Origin: Deltaproteobacteria bacterium
Lineage (GTDB): Bacteria > Desulfobacterota > Binatia > UTPRO1
Direction: 5' to 3'
DNA: 33,430 bases
Assembly (NCBI GenBank): GCA_029262315.1
Contig: JAJCZP010000085.1
Location: 1 to 33,430, forward strand
Shown here: piece by piece, positions 21,607-30,375 of the stretch
Numbering within the stretch: the first letter of the stretch is position 1
Layout: each line of letters starts with the position of its first letter
Notes under the pieces: generated by a model
The model's database searches: none
What the model saw: the letters and a program-made list of their open reading frames with translations, nothing else
What the model was told of the DNA's origin: nothing
Made by a program: the position numbers and the translations under genes

Positions 21607-24600
21607 TCAGAGCCACTGCCTGAGGCGCGTGGCGTAACGCGAGTAGCACCAGGCCGCGATCAACAGGCAGGCCGCGAGCAGTACGAACGTGGCGGGCTTG
21701 GTGAAGTCACCGAGTCGCTGGGTGTCGACGACGAAGACACGTAGCAGGCAGAGCGCAAGTGCGGCGAGCGCCGTGCGGCGGTAGAGACCGGCATGGAACC
21801 CAAAGCCGAGAGCCATGACGAGGCCGGCGAGCAAGGACCAGCCGATGGTCACGTACTGGTGGTCGACCCCGAAGACGGGCGACTGTCGAATGGCGACCAT
21901 CCCGATGGTGACGGCGAGCCCGACGACGAGTGGGCGGGCGTACTTGTCGACAGTGCCGCTGCCCGACGGGAGCAGCGGGCGTACGCGAAGGCAACGCTCG
22001 AACGCGATCGCTTCCGCGACGAGTGTCAGCGCGGGCCAAAGCGCGTCGTGTGTGGATGATGAGCGCGCGATCCGTTCGATGAGATACACCCCGGTGAGCA
22101 GCAGGTAGGCGAGCGAGACTCCGCCGCCCGCCCGCCCACGAATGTGTGACGCCGCGACCAGCAGCACGAGCGCGAGCCCGGCGCGCAGTGGGTCGGCCCA
22201 CGGATCGCCGATCCGCTGGTCGATGTACGTGCTCCACAAGAGCAGGCCGAGCACGTACAGGACGGTCGCGCTTGGAAGGGCAAGAGGCCGCAATGCCTCC
22301 CGCAGATGGACCCGCGCCAGGAACCCGTCCTGCACGACTGCCAGGCCAAGCGTCAAGCCAACGATCAGGAGCGTCGTCGCGGAGCCGAGAGAGACGGCGC
22401 CGGGAAGCGGCCGGATGATGTAGAGCTCCGCATACGTCGCAAGGACGAGCACCGTTCCGGCGACGTAGAGGCCGGCGTGTCGACGGAGCGCGCCGATGGT
22501 GCAGAGCGCGATGCCCGTGGCCACGAGACCCAACGCCTGATCTACCGGCAACGCGATGGCGGTTCCGACGTAGGTCCACAGCACGAGACCGAGCGCCACT
22601 GATAGCGCGATGACGTCGGGTGCGGCGCCGCCACGCGTCCAGGCCACGCGCTCCTGGCTCGCGAAGCCGACACCGAGGGCGATGACCCACGGCAGGAGTT
22701 GCCCGATGGCGTGGGGCGACCTACCAGTGGCCACGGTGATGGCGCTGCCCAGTGCGATGGCGACGATCGCCTGCGAGACCCACGCCGCGGCACCAGCGTC
22801 GCGCGAGCCGAGTCGCCGGGACGCTGCCCAGAGCAGGGCGATCGCGATCGTCCAGTCGAGCGCCGGCATCCACCAGCGGAGTTCCAAGACGAGTTCCGGC
22901 GCCGCGAAGTGCGTCGTCAAACCCAGGTCGAGGAGCCAGAGGTGGCCTGCCAACGCGGCGGCACCCGCGGCGAGGAGCACGACGCTCCGCCGGGCGATCC
23001 CGGCCGCGAGGAGTCCGACGCACCAGAGCCGCAACCAGAGCATGTTCTCCATCCCGGCGCCGGCCGTGTGGCGATGGGTCAGCGTCCACAGCAGGGGGCC
23101 GGCGACAGCCAGCGTCGCGACCTGTGTGGTCAGCCGGACGCCAGCGAGAAACTCACGACCGGTATGAGCGGGAAGCGACAGGATGCGGTCACCAGCAACG
23201 AACACCAGTACCGCAATCAGTATCCACGCGAGGTAGAGCACGACATGGCCGGTCGGTAGCGTGGGGCAGAGCGTGAAGAGAGCAAGGGTGGCGGCGCCGA
23301 GTGCCAATCCGGTGACGTCGGGGGTGCGGCGCTGGGTGGCTCGCATCGTGCTCACGAAACCGAGGAGCGCGATCCACCCGGCGGCGGCGGTCGCCCATCC
23401 CGTCCACGGATCGATCACCACTCGCGTCCTGTGCTGCCAGAGCAGCGCTTCGGCCAGTGGGGCGATGCCGGCGAGCGCCACCGCGCCCTGCACGACAACA
23501 TGCGCGGGGAGGAGTACGCGGCTGGCGCGTAGGTACGCCACCACCGGTGAGAGCACGAGGACGGTAGCGAGGACCAGGAGGCCGGGATTCGGCGCACAGA
23601 ACGCCATGATCTCGTGTACGAGGATCAGTGCGCCACCGATCGCATGCGCGGTCGCGAGGTGGGGCGCCACTCGCACGTAGACGGCGTCGAAACCGCACGC
23701 CAATGGGCGGAGGAGCGGACCGCTCGCGGCGCCGCCGCTCCATTCTTGAAGGGCACCGGGGCGATACCAGAGATCTTCGAGACTGGCCTTCACCAGGTAG
23801 ACGAGGGCGATGAGGAGGCCGCCCAGGAAGATCGGCAACGACGCTTCCGTCGGCGGACGAATGAGCCAGTAGTGGAGGAAGTTGAGGGCGAGCGCCGCCT
23901 GCGCGAGCAGGTGGAAGACCCAGAGGCGGGTGCGATGCGCCGCGAGGAGAAGGACGAGTGCCTCCATCGCCAGAACCTCACTCAGCGCGAGTGCATCGAA
24001 GTAGGCGCACGCTCCGATGGTTGCGAACACGATGGCGAGCGGCGGATAGAGGTCGGCGTCGGGATTGGCGACGTGCCGGTGCACGCGTGCGAGGACAGCC
24101 TGCACGATGGCGAATGCGAAGAAGAACCAGTGGATGGCCGTGGCGTCCGGTGTCCGAGTGTAGAGGAACGAGACCAGCGCCGCGTAGAGAACGACATTGG
24201 TCGGGCCGATGGCGCGACCAGAGACCTGGTCGATGGACGTCCCAGTGTCGCGCGCGGTGCCCCGCCGCCGCCAGGCAAGTTCGGCCGCCGCGAAGATGAA
24301 GTAGTACGACGAGAGAAAGCCGATACTGAGCCAAAGCTCGGACGGCGCGAGATGGGCTCCCGCCGCGGTGCGCCCGAAGAGGACCCACAGCAGATGGGAT
24401 GCGTACGAGCCGACGAGCGCGAGCAGTGAGAACGGTGGCCAGGAATTGCGAACGTGGAGTGCGGCGGCAAGGCATGCGAGAAACGCGATCGCCACGAGTG
24501 GCCACGCGTCGGCGTGGGTGGTCGCCACGAAGATCGAGACGTGCCCCAGGAAGACCGTAAGCCCGGCGGCGGCCTGCGACCTCCAGCGGTCGGCGAGTAT

Positions 24601-25305
24601 GAACAGGGGCACGAGGCCGAGCGTCATCCAGGTGACTGCCACCGGAAGCGACACACATCGCGTTGGCTCGATGAAGTGCGCGGCGAAGGAAACGAAGTAG
24701 GCGAGTGTCAGCCCTCCGATCATGACCGGGCGGGCGAACCGCTCGAGGCTCTTCTCCTGCCACTTTCCGACCGCGAAGACACCGAGGGCGAAGGCGTAGG
24801 CGATGGCAGTCGTGCCACCGGGGGTGAGGCGGGGATGGACGAGGTTGACGAAGTACGCGATCCCGATCGCGAGTAGCCCGAGGCCGACGTTGCGAAGCCA
24901 GAGCGAGCCAATGCGCTCTTCGAGTGAGAGCGCCGCCGTTGCCGGTGTCGAATTGATATCGGGGCGTTGCTTCGCCGCCGGCTCCGGCGACCCGGTGGGC
25001 GGTGGCGGTACTGGCGGGGGGGCCATGGGCGGCGGCGGCGCGGGATGCTCGAGTGGTTTCGGAGGCGGGGGTGGAGCGGTGCGCGGTCGTGTTGGCGGCT
25101 CGGGGATCGCGACGACCGGCCTATCGGCGGGATTCTCTTCTGCCGCCGTTTGCTTCGGCATTGCCGTGCCGAGACGTTCGGAGAGTATGGCGAGACGCTG
25201 TTCGTGCCGCGTGACTCGTGCGCGTAGCGCACGCAGCTGGGTTCCCACGTAGATCGCGGGCGCGAACAGCGCGGCGACGGCGCACATCACGATAAGCGAG
25301 ATCAT
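21607..25305 (-). CDS. Large polytopic membrane protein, DUF2339 family
   Basis: The 1232-residue protein has an N-terminal hydrophobic helix, then a charged coil-like segment (RALRARVTRHEQRLAILSE). A Pro-rich region (about 62-120, runs of APPPP/PPP) leads to the conserved LEERIGSLWLRNVGLGLLAI start of the DUF2339 membrane domain. More than twenty hydrophobic segments fill the rest of the protein. The biochemical role of this family is unknown; it is predicted to act in the inner membrane. The ATG at 25305 was chosen because an AAAGGTG site lies 10 nt upstream. The start is 4 nt after the stop of the MFS-acyltransferase gene, so the two form an operon. The Pro-rich segment would need EF-P. 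Confidence 0.88.
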   Translation of the reverse strand: MISLIVMCAVAALFAPAIYVGTQLRALRARVTRHEQRLAILSERLGTAMPKQTAAEENPADRPVVAIPEPPTRPRTAPPPPPKPLEHPAPPPPMAPPPVPPPPTGSPEPAAKQRPDINSTPATAALSLEERIGSLWLRNVGLGLLAIGIAYFVNLVHPRLTPGGTTAIAYAFALGVFAVGKWQEKSLERFARPVMIGGLTLAYFVSFAAHFIEPTRCVSLPVAVTWMTLGLVPLFILADRWRSQAAAGLTVFLGHVSIFVATTHADAWPLVAIAFLACLAAALHVRNSWPPFSLLALVGSYASHLLWVLFGRTAAGAHLAPSELWLSIGFLSSYYFIFAAAELAWRRRGTARDTGTSIDQVSGRAIGPTNVVLYAALVSFLYTRTPDATAIHWFFFAFAIVQAVLARVHRHVANPDADLYPPLAIVFATIGACAYFDALALSEVLAMEALVLLLAAHRTRLWVFHLLAQAALALNFLHYWLIRPPTEASLPIFLGGLLIALVYLVKASLEDLWYRPGALQEWSGGAASGPLLRPLACGFDAVYVRVAPHLATAHAIGGALILVHEIMAFCAPNPGLLVLATVLVLSPVVAYLRASRVLLPAHVVVQGAVALAGIAPLAEALLWQHRTRVVIDPWTGWATAAAGWIALLGFVSTMRATQRRTPDVTGLALGAATLALFTLCPTLPTGHVVLYLAWILIAVLVFVAGDRILSLPAHTGREFLAGVRLTTQVATLAVAGPLLWTLTHRHTAGAGMENMLWLRLWCVGLLAAGIARRSVVLLAAGAAALAGHLWLLDLGLTTHFAAPELVLELRWWMPALDWTIAIALLWAASRRLGSRDAGAAAWVSQAIVAIALGSAITVATGRSPHAIGQLLPWVIALGVGFASQERVAWTRGGAAPDVIALSVALGLVLWTYVGTAIALPVDQALGLVATGIALCTIGALRRHAGLYVAGTVLVLATYAELYIIRPLPGAVSLGSATTLLIVGLTLGLAVVQDGFLARVHLREALRPLALPSATVLYVLGLLLWSTYIDQRIGDPWADPLRAGLALVLLVAASHIRGRAGGGVSLAYLLLTGVYLIERIARSSSTHDALWPALTLVAEAIAFERCLRVRPLLPSGSGTVDKYARPLVVGLAVTIGMVAIRQSPVFGVDHQYVTIGWSLLAGLVMALGFGFHAGLYRRTALAALALCLLRVFVVDTQRLGDFTKPATFVLLAACLLIAAWCYSRYATRLRQWL

Positions 25306-25309
25306 GTGG

Positions 25310-27187
25310 TCACCGCACCTTTCCGCGGAGCCCAGAGACTGCTTCCTGCAGCGTCTCCGCCGTGGCCGCGCTGGGTTGCACCGGCGCGCCACACACGAAC
25401 TCGATGCGCGACCACACGCGCCGGAAAGGTCGTCGCATCGCCGGGCCGCCTTCGCGACTGAAGAAGCTGCCCCAAAGACCGCTAAGCGCCATCGGCACGA
25501 CCGGCACCGGAGTCCGCTCGAGGATCTGCTCGATGCCCGGGCGGAACGGGTTCAGGTCGCCGGTGGCGGTAATGCGGCCCTCGGGGAAGATGCAGACCAA
25601 CTCGCCGCCGGCGAGCGCCTTCGCAACCTCGTCGAGCGCACGCTCCTTCATTACTGGATCCTCCTTGGCGGACGCGATCGGGATGGCGTGGGCGGTTCGA
25701 AAGACGAAGTTGAGCAACGGCGTGCGGAAGATCCTGTGATCCATGACGAAGCGGATCGGACGCCGAAACGAGGCGGCGATCACCACCGCATCGACGAAAC
25801 TTACGTGGTTGCAGACCAGCACGGCGGCACCCTCGTCGGGGACGTGTTCTAGCCCGCGCTGGCGCACGCGATAGATCGTGTGCACCAACAGGAAGATGAT
25901 GAAGCGCATCAGAAACTCGGGGACGAGGGTATAGATGTAGACGGCGACGCCGGCGTTCACGATGGCCGTGAAGAGGAAGAGTTGCGGCACGCTGAACCCG
26001 GCCTGCCGCAGGGTGACGGCGAGGATCGCCGCCATCACCATGAAGAAGGCGCTGATGATGTTGCTGCCGGCGATGATGCGCGAGCGGTGCTCGGGATTGC
26101 TGCGGTGCTGCACGAGAGCCAAGAGAGGCACGATGAAGAAGCCGCCGAAGATGCCGATCGACACCAGGTCTGCGATGAGCCGCCAGTGACACTTCCCACC
26201 GAGGAACTCGGCGACCCCCATGGACCCTCCCGGCGTGGCCGCGAGCGCATGTGCTGCGAGATACAGGTCGAGCGCGAACAGCGAGAGACCAATCGAGCCG
26301 AAGGGGACGAGGCCGATCTCGATCTTGCCACCCGAGAGTCGTTCGCAGAGCAGACAGCCGAGGCCGATGCCGATCGAGAAGACGGCGAGCAGGAGCGTGA
26401 CGACGCTTTCGTCTCCGCCGAGGATCTCGCGCCCGAGTTCCGGGAACTGCGCGAGGAAGAGCGCGCCATAGAACCAGAACCAGGAGATGCCGAGGATCGA
26501 CAAGAAGACGGTGCGATTCTCGTGTGCGAAGCGGATCGTGCGGAGCGTTTCAGCGAACGGGTTGCGGCCGATGCGCAGTGAGGGTGCCGGCGCCGGTGCT
26601 GGCGGTATCCGGCGGCTGCTGGCCCAGCCGATTGCTGCGAGTGCGATCGTCGCGACCGCGGCGATCGTCGGCCCCCAACTGGGGAGACTCACCAGCACGC
26701 CGCCGAGGATCGTGCCCAGCAGGATGGCGACGAAGGTCGCACCCTCGATGAGCGCGTTGCCGCCGACCAACTCCTCTTCACGCAGATGTTGCGGAAGGAT
26801 GCTGTACTTGACGGGGCCGAACAGTGCCGACTGGGCGCCCATGAGGAACAAGGCGACGAGGAGCAAGGGAACGTCGCGGCGCGCGAACCCGACGGCTGCG
26901 ACGCACATGATGCCGATCTCCAGCACCTTCACGGCGCGGATGATGCGTGACTTCTCGAACTTGTCCGCGAGCTGACCAGCGCTGGCCGAGAACAAGAAGA
27001 AGGGCAGGATGAAAACGGCCCCCGCGAGGTTGACGAGCGTGTGGCTCGACAGCGCGGAGGTCGTCATCCCGAATGCGAACAGGATGACGACGGCATTCTT
27101 GAAGAGGTTGTCGTTCAGGGCTCCCAGGAACTGGGTCCAGAAAAACGGCCCGAATCGTCGGGCACGAAGCAACGTACTCTCGCTCAT
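25310..27187 (-). CDS. MFS-transporter/1-acylglycerolphosphate acyltransferase fusion (Aas-like, no ligase domain)
   Basis: The 625-residue protein has an N-terminal major facilitator module (about 1-410, twelve predicted membrane helices) resembling the lysophospholipid transporter LplT. The C-terminal PlsC-type acyltransferase has the catalytic NHVSFVD (H461, D466) and the FPEGR motif (534-538). In Aas systems, lysophospholipid imported by LplT is re-acylated. Here the acyl-ACP synthetase domain normally fused at the C-terminus is absent: the protein ends about 45 residues after the acyltransferase core. A separate acyl donor such as acyl-CoA, made perhaps by the ligases nearby, is possible. 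The ATG at 27187 is preceded by GGGAGAGGA. It diverges from the sigma-54 activator gene and is followed by the DUF2339 gene 4 nt later. Confidence 0.93.
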   Translation of the reverse strand: MSESTLLRARRFGPFFWTQFLGALNDNLFKNAVVILFAFGMTTSALSSHTLVNLAGAVFILPFFLFSASAGQLADKFEKSRIIRAVKVLEIGIMCVAAVGFARRDVPLLLVALFLMGAQSALFGPVKYSILPQHLREEELVGGNALIEGATFVAILLGTILGGVLVSLPSWGPTIAAVATIALAAIGWASSRRIPPAPAPAPSLRIGRNPFAETLRTIRFAHENRTVFLSILGISWFWFYGALFLAQFPELGREILGGDESVVTLLLAVFSIGIGLGCLLCERLSGGKIEIGLVPFGSIGLSLFALDLYLAAHALAATPGGSMGVAEFLGGKCHWRLIADLVSIGIFGGFFIVPLLALVQHRSNPEHRSRIIAGSNIISAFFMVMAAILAVTLRQAGFSVPQLFLFTAIVNAGVAVYIYTLVPEFLMRFIIFLLVHTIYRVRQRGLEHVPDEGAAVLVCNHVSFVDAVVIAASFRRPIRFVMDHRIFRTPLLNFVFRTAHAIPIASAKEDPVMKERALDEVAKALAGGELVCIFPEGRITATGDLNPFRPGIEQILERTPVPVVPMALSGLWGSFFSREGGPAMRRPFRRVWSRIEFVCGAPVQPSAATAETLQEAVSGLRGKVR

Positions 27188-27276
27188 TTCCTCTCCCTCG
27201 AGCTTTCGGGTCGGCATCATCCTCATGACCGATATACGCAGGAGACATGCCACGCTCTGGCGGAGCGCCGCAGGCA

Positions 27277-27297
27277 AGGTAATTCAGTAACTTACCT
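27277..27297. promoter_or_regulatory. Palindromic putative operator between divergent genes
   Basis: AGGTAA and TTACCT flank a central TTCAGTAAC, which gives a 21-bp inverted repeat. It lies 90 nt upstream of the MFS-acyltransferase start and 51 nt upstream of the sigma-54 activator start. Its size fits a dimeric repressor of the TetR/GntR kind. No regulator of that kind is encoded in the window. Confidence 0.45.
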
Positions 27298-27348
27298 CTC
27301 TTTGACCTGCTGCCAGGCCTCTCCGCGCACTGTCGCACTTGACGCTGA

Positions 27349-28944
27349 ATGCCCATGGGTGTCCATTCAATGTACATGGACTTCCTCAACCCAGCGGAAA
27401 GAGTCCAAGCCGCGGCGATCGCCGAACTGGCGTACAGCAATCCATTCATGCCCGAGCGCATCACGCACGAGCGGGCTGTGCTGGGCGACGACTTCGCGGC
27501 AGCCGAGGCAGTGTGGACCCTTCGCGCCGGCCGTGCCGTCCAGAACGTCAACCTGGAGTTGCTCCGAGAGCGCGCCGGACGCCTTGCCACGGTGTTGCGC
27601 GAGCGGCTCGTTGCGGGGGCCCGCACCACGGCCAAGGACCTCGAACTCTTCGAGGACGTTGTCTTGTACGTCCTCTACGATCGCCACGAGGGCGCGCTCT
27701 GGGAGCTGATCGACCGCGGCCTCGGACGCGGCCGTGTCGGAGCGTGGGACGCCTTTCGCCGCGATGCCGAGCGGCTCCTCGACGTTCCCGGGATCGAGCT
27801 ACCCTCGCGCCGGGGGCTTCCCGCGCTGTTCGCGGGCTTCTTTCAGGTCCGCCGCGCGTTCCACCATATCTTCTCGGACATCATCGGTGGATCGATGCCC
27901 GCCGCCCGGCTTCGCGCCGCGGTGTGGGAATCGATCTTCACCTACGACATGCGGCGCTATCGGCGTGCGCTGATCGACCGCATGGGCGACATGACGACAC
28001 TCATCGTCGGTCCCTCGGGTACCGGCAAAGAACTGGTGGCGCGCGCGATCGCACTCTCGCGGTATATTCCGTTCGACCCGGATCGCGGACGCTTCGCGGA
28101 CCAGAGCGGCGTGACCCTCCACCCGCTCAACCTCTCTGCGTTGTCGCCAACACTGATCGAATCCGAACTCTTCGGGCATCGTCGGGGCGCCTTCACCGGC
28201 GCGCTTGCCGACCGGGAGGGATGGCTCGAGGAGTGTGGACCGCTCGGTACCGTCTTCCTCGACGAGATCGGGGATGTCGACCCCAGTATTCAGGTCAAGC
28301 TCCTTCGTGTGCTCCAGACGCGAACCTTCGAGCGGCTTGGCGACACCAAGCCGCTCAGTTTTCGCGGTAAGATCATCGCCGCGACCAACCGCGATCTGTC
28401 ACGCGAGATTCAGGTCGGCCGTTTTCGCCAGGACTTCTATTACCGTCTCTGCGCCGACATGATCGAGACACCGTCGCTCGCCGAGCAGCTCCGCGATGCG
28501 CCTGAGGAGCTGCCGCACCTGGTCCTCTTCCTCGTCGAACGTATCGTCGGCGAGGCCGAAGCCGAGGCGTTGGCGCAGGAGGTCGCGGCCTGGATCGAGC
28601 ACCATCTTGGGCTGAGCTACCCGTGGCCGGGCAACGTACGCGAGCTCGAGCAGTGCGTGCGGAACGTCCTCATTCGCCGCGAGTATCGTCCTCCGACCGT
28701 CCCTCCCAGTGGCACTCGCGAGGCGTTTGTCGCCGGCATTGCGAACGGGACTCTGACCGCCGACGAGTTGCTCGCTCGGTACTGTACGCTCGTCTATGCC
28801 GACACGCGCAGTTACCAGGAGACAGCGCGCCGCCTCGGTCTCGACCGCCGCACGGTGCGGAAGAAGGTGGATCTCGCGCAGGTCGAGGCGCTCGACGGAA
28901 GTCTCGCCGCCATCTCCGGTCGCAGGATCTCGCCCAGCTCCTAG
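27349..28944 (+). CDS. Sigma-54-dependent transcriptional activator (enhancer-binding protein)
   Basis: The 531-residue regulator has a central AAA+ domain with Walker A GPSGTGKE (221-228), the sigma-54-contacting loop GAFTGA (280-285), Walker B TVFLDEIGD, and YPWPGNVRELEQC. A Fis-type helix-turn-helix follows near the C-terminus (SYQETARRLGLDRRTVRKK). The N-terminal 190 or so residues are not a recognisable response-regulator, GAF or PAS domain, so the input signal is unknown. The protein is expected to bind upstream of sigma-54 promoters and remodel the holoenzyme. The start may be the ATG at 27349 or the downstream in-frame ATG at residue 10; both lack a clear ribosome site. The LLM gene starts 87 nt after its stop. 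Confidence 0.9.
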   Translation: MPMGVHSMYMDFLNPAERVQAAAIAELAYSNPFMPERITHERAVLGDDFAAAEAVWTLRAGRAVQNVNLELLRERAGRLATVLRERLVAGARTTAKDLELFEDVVLYVLYDRHEGALWELIDRGLGRGRVGAWDAFRRDAERLLDVPGIELPSRRGLPALFAGFFQVRRAFHHIFSDIIGGSMPAARLRAAVWESIFTYDMRRYRRALIDRMGDMTTLIVGPSGTGKELVARAIALSRYIPFDPDRGRFADQSGVTLHPLNLSALSPTLIESELFGHRRGAFTGALADREGWLEECGPLGTVFLDEIGDVDPSIQVKLLRVLQTRTFERLGDTKPLSFRGKIIAATNRDLSREIQVGRFRQDFYYRLCADMIETPSLAEQLRDAPEELPHLVLFLVERIVGEAEAEALAQEVAAWIEHHLGLSYPWPGNVRELEQCVRNVLIRREYRPPTVPPSGTREAFVAGIANGTLTADELLARYCTLVYADTRSYQETARRLGLDRRTVRKKVDLAQVEALDGSLAAISGRRISPSS

Positions 28945-28954
28945 GATCTGCGGG

Positions 28955-28969
28955 GGGCGGCTACTTGCA
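28955..28969 (+). promoter_or_regulatory. Weak candidate sigma-54 promoter (GG-N10-GC)
   Basis: GG at 28955-28956, 10 nt, then GC at 28967-28968 within TTGCA (28965-28969) fits the core spacing of a -24/-12 promoter. The -12 half (TTGCA) is a good match, whereas the -24 half sits in a G-run and is poor. It lies directly after the sigma-54 activator gene and 63 nt before the LLM oxidoreductase start, so the location is right for a target of that activator. Confidence 0.25.
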
Positions 28970-29031
28970 ACGGGTGAAACTACCCCACGCACCGTTTTCG
29001 TAGTAGAGAGGGCGGCCAAAGGAGAATCGGC

Positions 29032-30129
29032 ATGGACATCGGCATACTCGGAATCTTCCAGAACTTTCGCGGCGAGCGTGATGATGGCGCGCTGATACGT
29101 GGCGAGATGGAGGTCGCCCTGCTCGCCGAGGCGCTCGGGTTCGACAGCTATTGGGCTCCCGAGCACCACTTCTTCGACTACTCGATGTGTCCGGACAACA
29201 TCCAGTGGCTGACCGGGATCGCGGGCAAGACCAGTCGGATCAAGCTTGGTACCGCGGCGGTGATCATGCCGTGGAACGATCCCTATCGGATCGCGGCGAA
29301 GATGGCGTTGTTCGATCAACAGTCGGGCGGACGTGCGCTGCTGGGCTTCGGACGTGGCCTGTCGCGCCGCGAGTATGCGAGCTTTGGGATTCCGATGGAC
29401 GAGGCGCGCGGGCGTTTCGACGAGGGCACCGAGATCATCGTGCGCGCGCTCGATGGGGGGTACATCGAGGCGGATACGACGTACTTCAAGCAGCCGCGCG
29501 CAGAGATTCGCCCACGCCCAACGGCAAGCTTCAATGACCGGCTCTACTCGATCGGCGTGTCGCCTGATTCGGCAGTGCAGGCGGCGGTCCTCGGATCGCG
29601 CCTCATGGTCCTGGCGCAGCAGCCGTGGGAAGTGTTCCGCGACACGGCCCTCATTCCGTACCAAACGAAATGGCGCGAGCTGCGGGGCACCGAGCCGACA
29701 CCGCCGGTCTGTGGCCAGCTCATGTACTGCGATGCCGATCCTGCCAAAGCAGCCGAGCGCGGTGAGACCTACGTGAAGAATTACTTCGCGTCGGTCGTCG
29801 AACACTACGAGATCGCCGGCAAGCACTTCGAGGGCACCAAGGGCTACGAATACTACGCGTCAGCGGCCGAGATGATCAGCGCCATCGGGCTCGACGATAT
29901 GGCCACCATGTACGCCGGCGTGAACTCCTTTGGTACGCCCGATCAGATCATCGAGAAGATCGAGGAGCAGCGCAGTGTCCTCGATTGCGACGTCGACGTG
30001 CTCGCGATCCCGATGTACGGCGGCATGACCGATGAGGAGGCGCTGGCGTCGATGCGCCTGTTCGCCGAAAAGGTCATGCCGACGCTCCGCGCCACGGCAC
30101 GTACCGCCCCGACTCGTCACACGGCCTGA
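29032..30129 (+). CDS. LLM-class flavin-dependent oxidoreductase (cytoplasmic)
   Basis: The 365-residue protein is a luciferase-like TIM-barrel oxidoreductase. Typical sequence includes FDSYWAPEHHFFDYSM, TSRIKLGTAAVIMPWNDPYR, the GRALLGFGRGLSRREYASFG segment, and a GTPDQIIEKIE helix. There is no signal peptide, unlike the LLM protein at 160-1143. Such enzymes act as FMN- or F420-dependent monooxygenases or dehydrogenases; the substrate is unknown. The start ATG has a strong AAAGGAGA site 8 nt upstream. It lies just downstream of the sigma-54 activator and a possible sigma-54 promoter. The C-terminal 15 residues are a low-complexity Ala/Thr/Arg tail. Confidence 0.9.
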   Translation: MDIGILGIFQNFRGERDDGALIRGEMEVALLAEALGFDSYWAPEHHFFDYSMCPDNIQWLTGIAGKTSRIKLGTAAVIMPWNDPYRIAAKMALFDQQSGGRALLGFGRGLSRREYASFGIPMDEARGRFDEGTEIIVRALDGGYIEADTTYFKQPRAEIRPRPTASFNDRLYSIGVSPDSAVQAAVLGSRLMVLAQQPWEVFRDTALIPYQTKWRELRGTEPTPPVCGQLMYCDADPAKAAERGETYVKNYFASVVEHYEIAGKHFEGTKGYEYYASAAEMISAIGLDDMATMYAGVNSFGTPDQIIEKIEEQRSVLDCDVDVLAIPMYGGMTDEEALASMRLFAEKVMPTLRATARTAPTRHTA

Positions 30130-30151
30130 GCGGTCGGCGCGTGGGGCGTGC

Positions 30152-30373
30152 TCACCCCAGCGGTGTCAGCGCGCCCGTGACGAGGTTCAGCGCGAAGCTC
30201 TCGGTCGATCCGTCGTCGAAATCCGCGTCGAGATCGAAGTTGTCGTCCGTATCTGCGGCCGAGGCTGCGCCGTCGCGCGGCCGGCCGTCGTTGTCGACGG
30301 TCAGGCCGTCGAACGTCATGTCGAAGTTGCCCTGCGGCGTGGCGATCACCACCGGACCGCCGTCGAAGAGCAC
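30152..30373 (-). CDS. Small acidic ORF downstream of anti-sigma gene
   Basis: A GTG-initiated reading frame of 73 residues begins 2 nt after the stop of the anti-sigma gene, with the same orientation. The third codon positions are very GC-rich, as in real genes of this window. The product is Asp-rich (TDDNFDLDADFDD) with no signal peptide or known domain. I do not recognise it. It may be a third gene of the sigma/anti-sigma operon or non-coding; the weak GTG start and the size limit confidence. Confidence 0.4.
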   Translation of the reverse strand: MLFDGGPVVIATPQGNFDMTFDGLTVDNDGRPRDGAASAADTDDNFDLDADFDDGSTESFALNLVTGALTPLG

Positions 30374-30375
30374 GG

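Noticed and set aside
25310-27187. Full-length Aas (transporter, acyltransferase and acyl-ACP synthetase)
   Set aside because: No AMP-binding module; the stop is about 45 residues after the acyltransferase core and the next gene is DUF2339.
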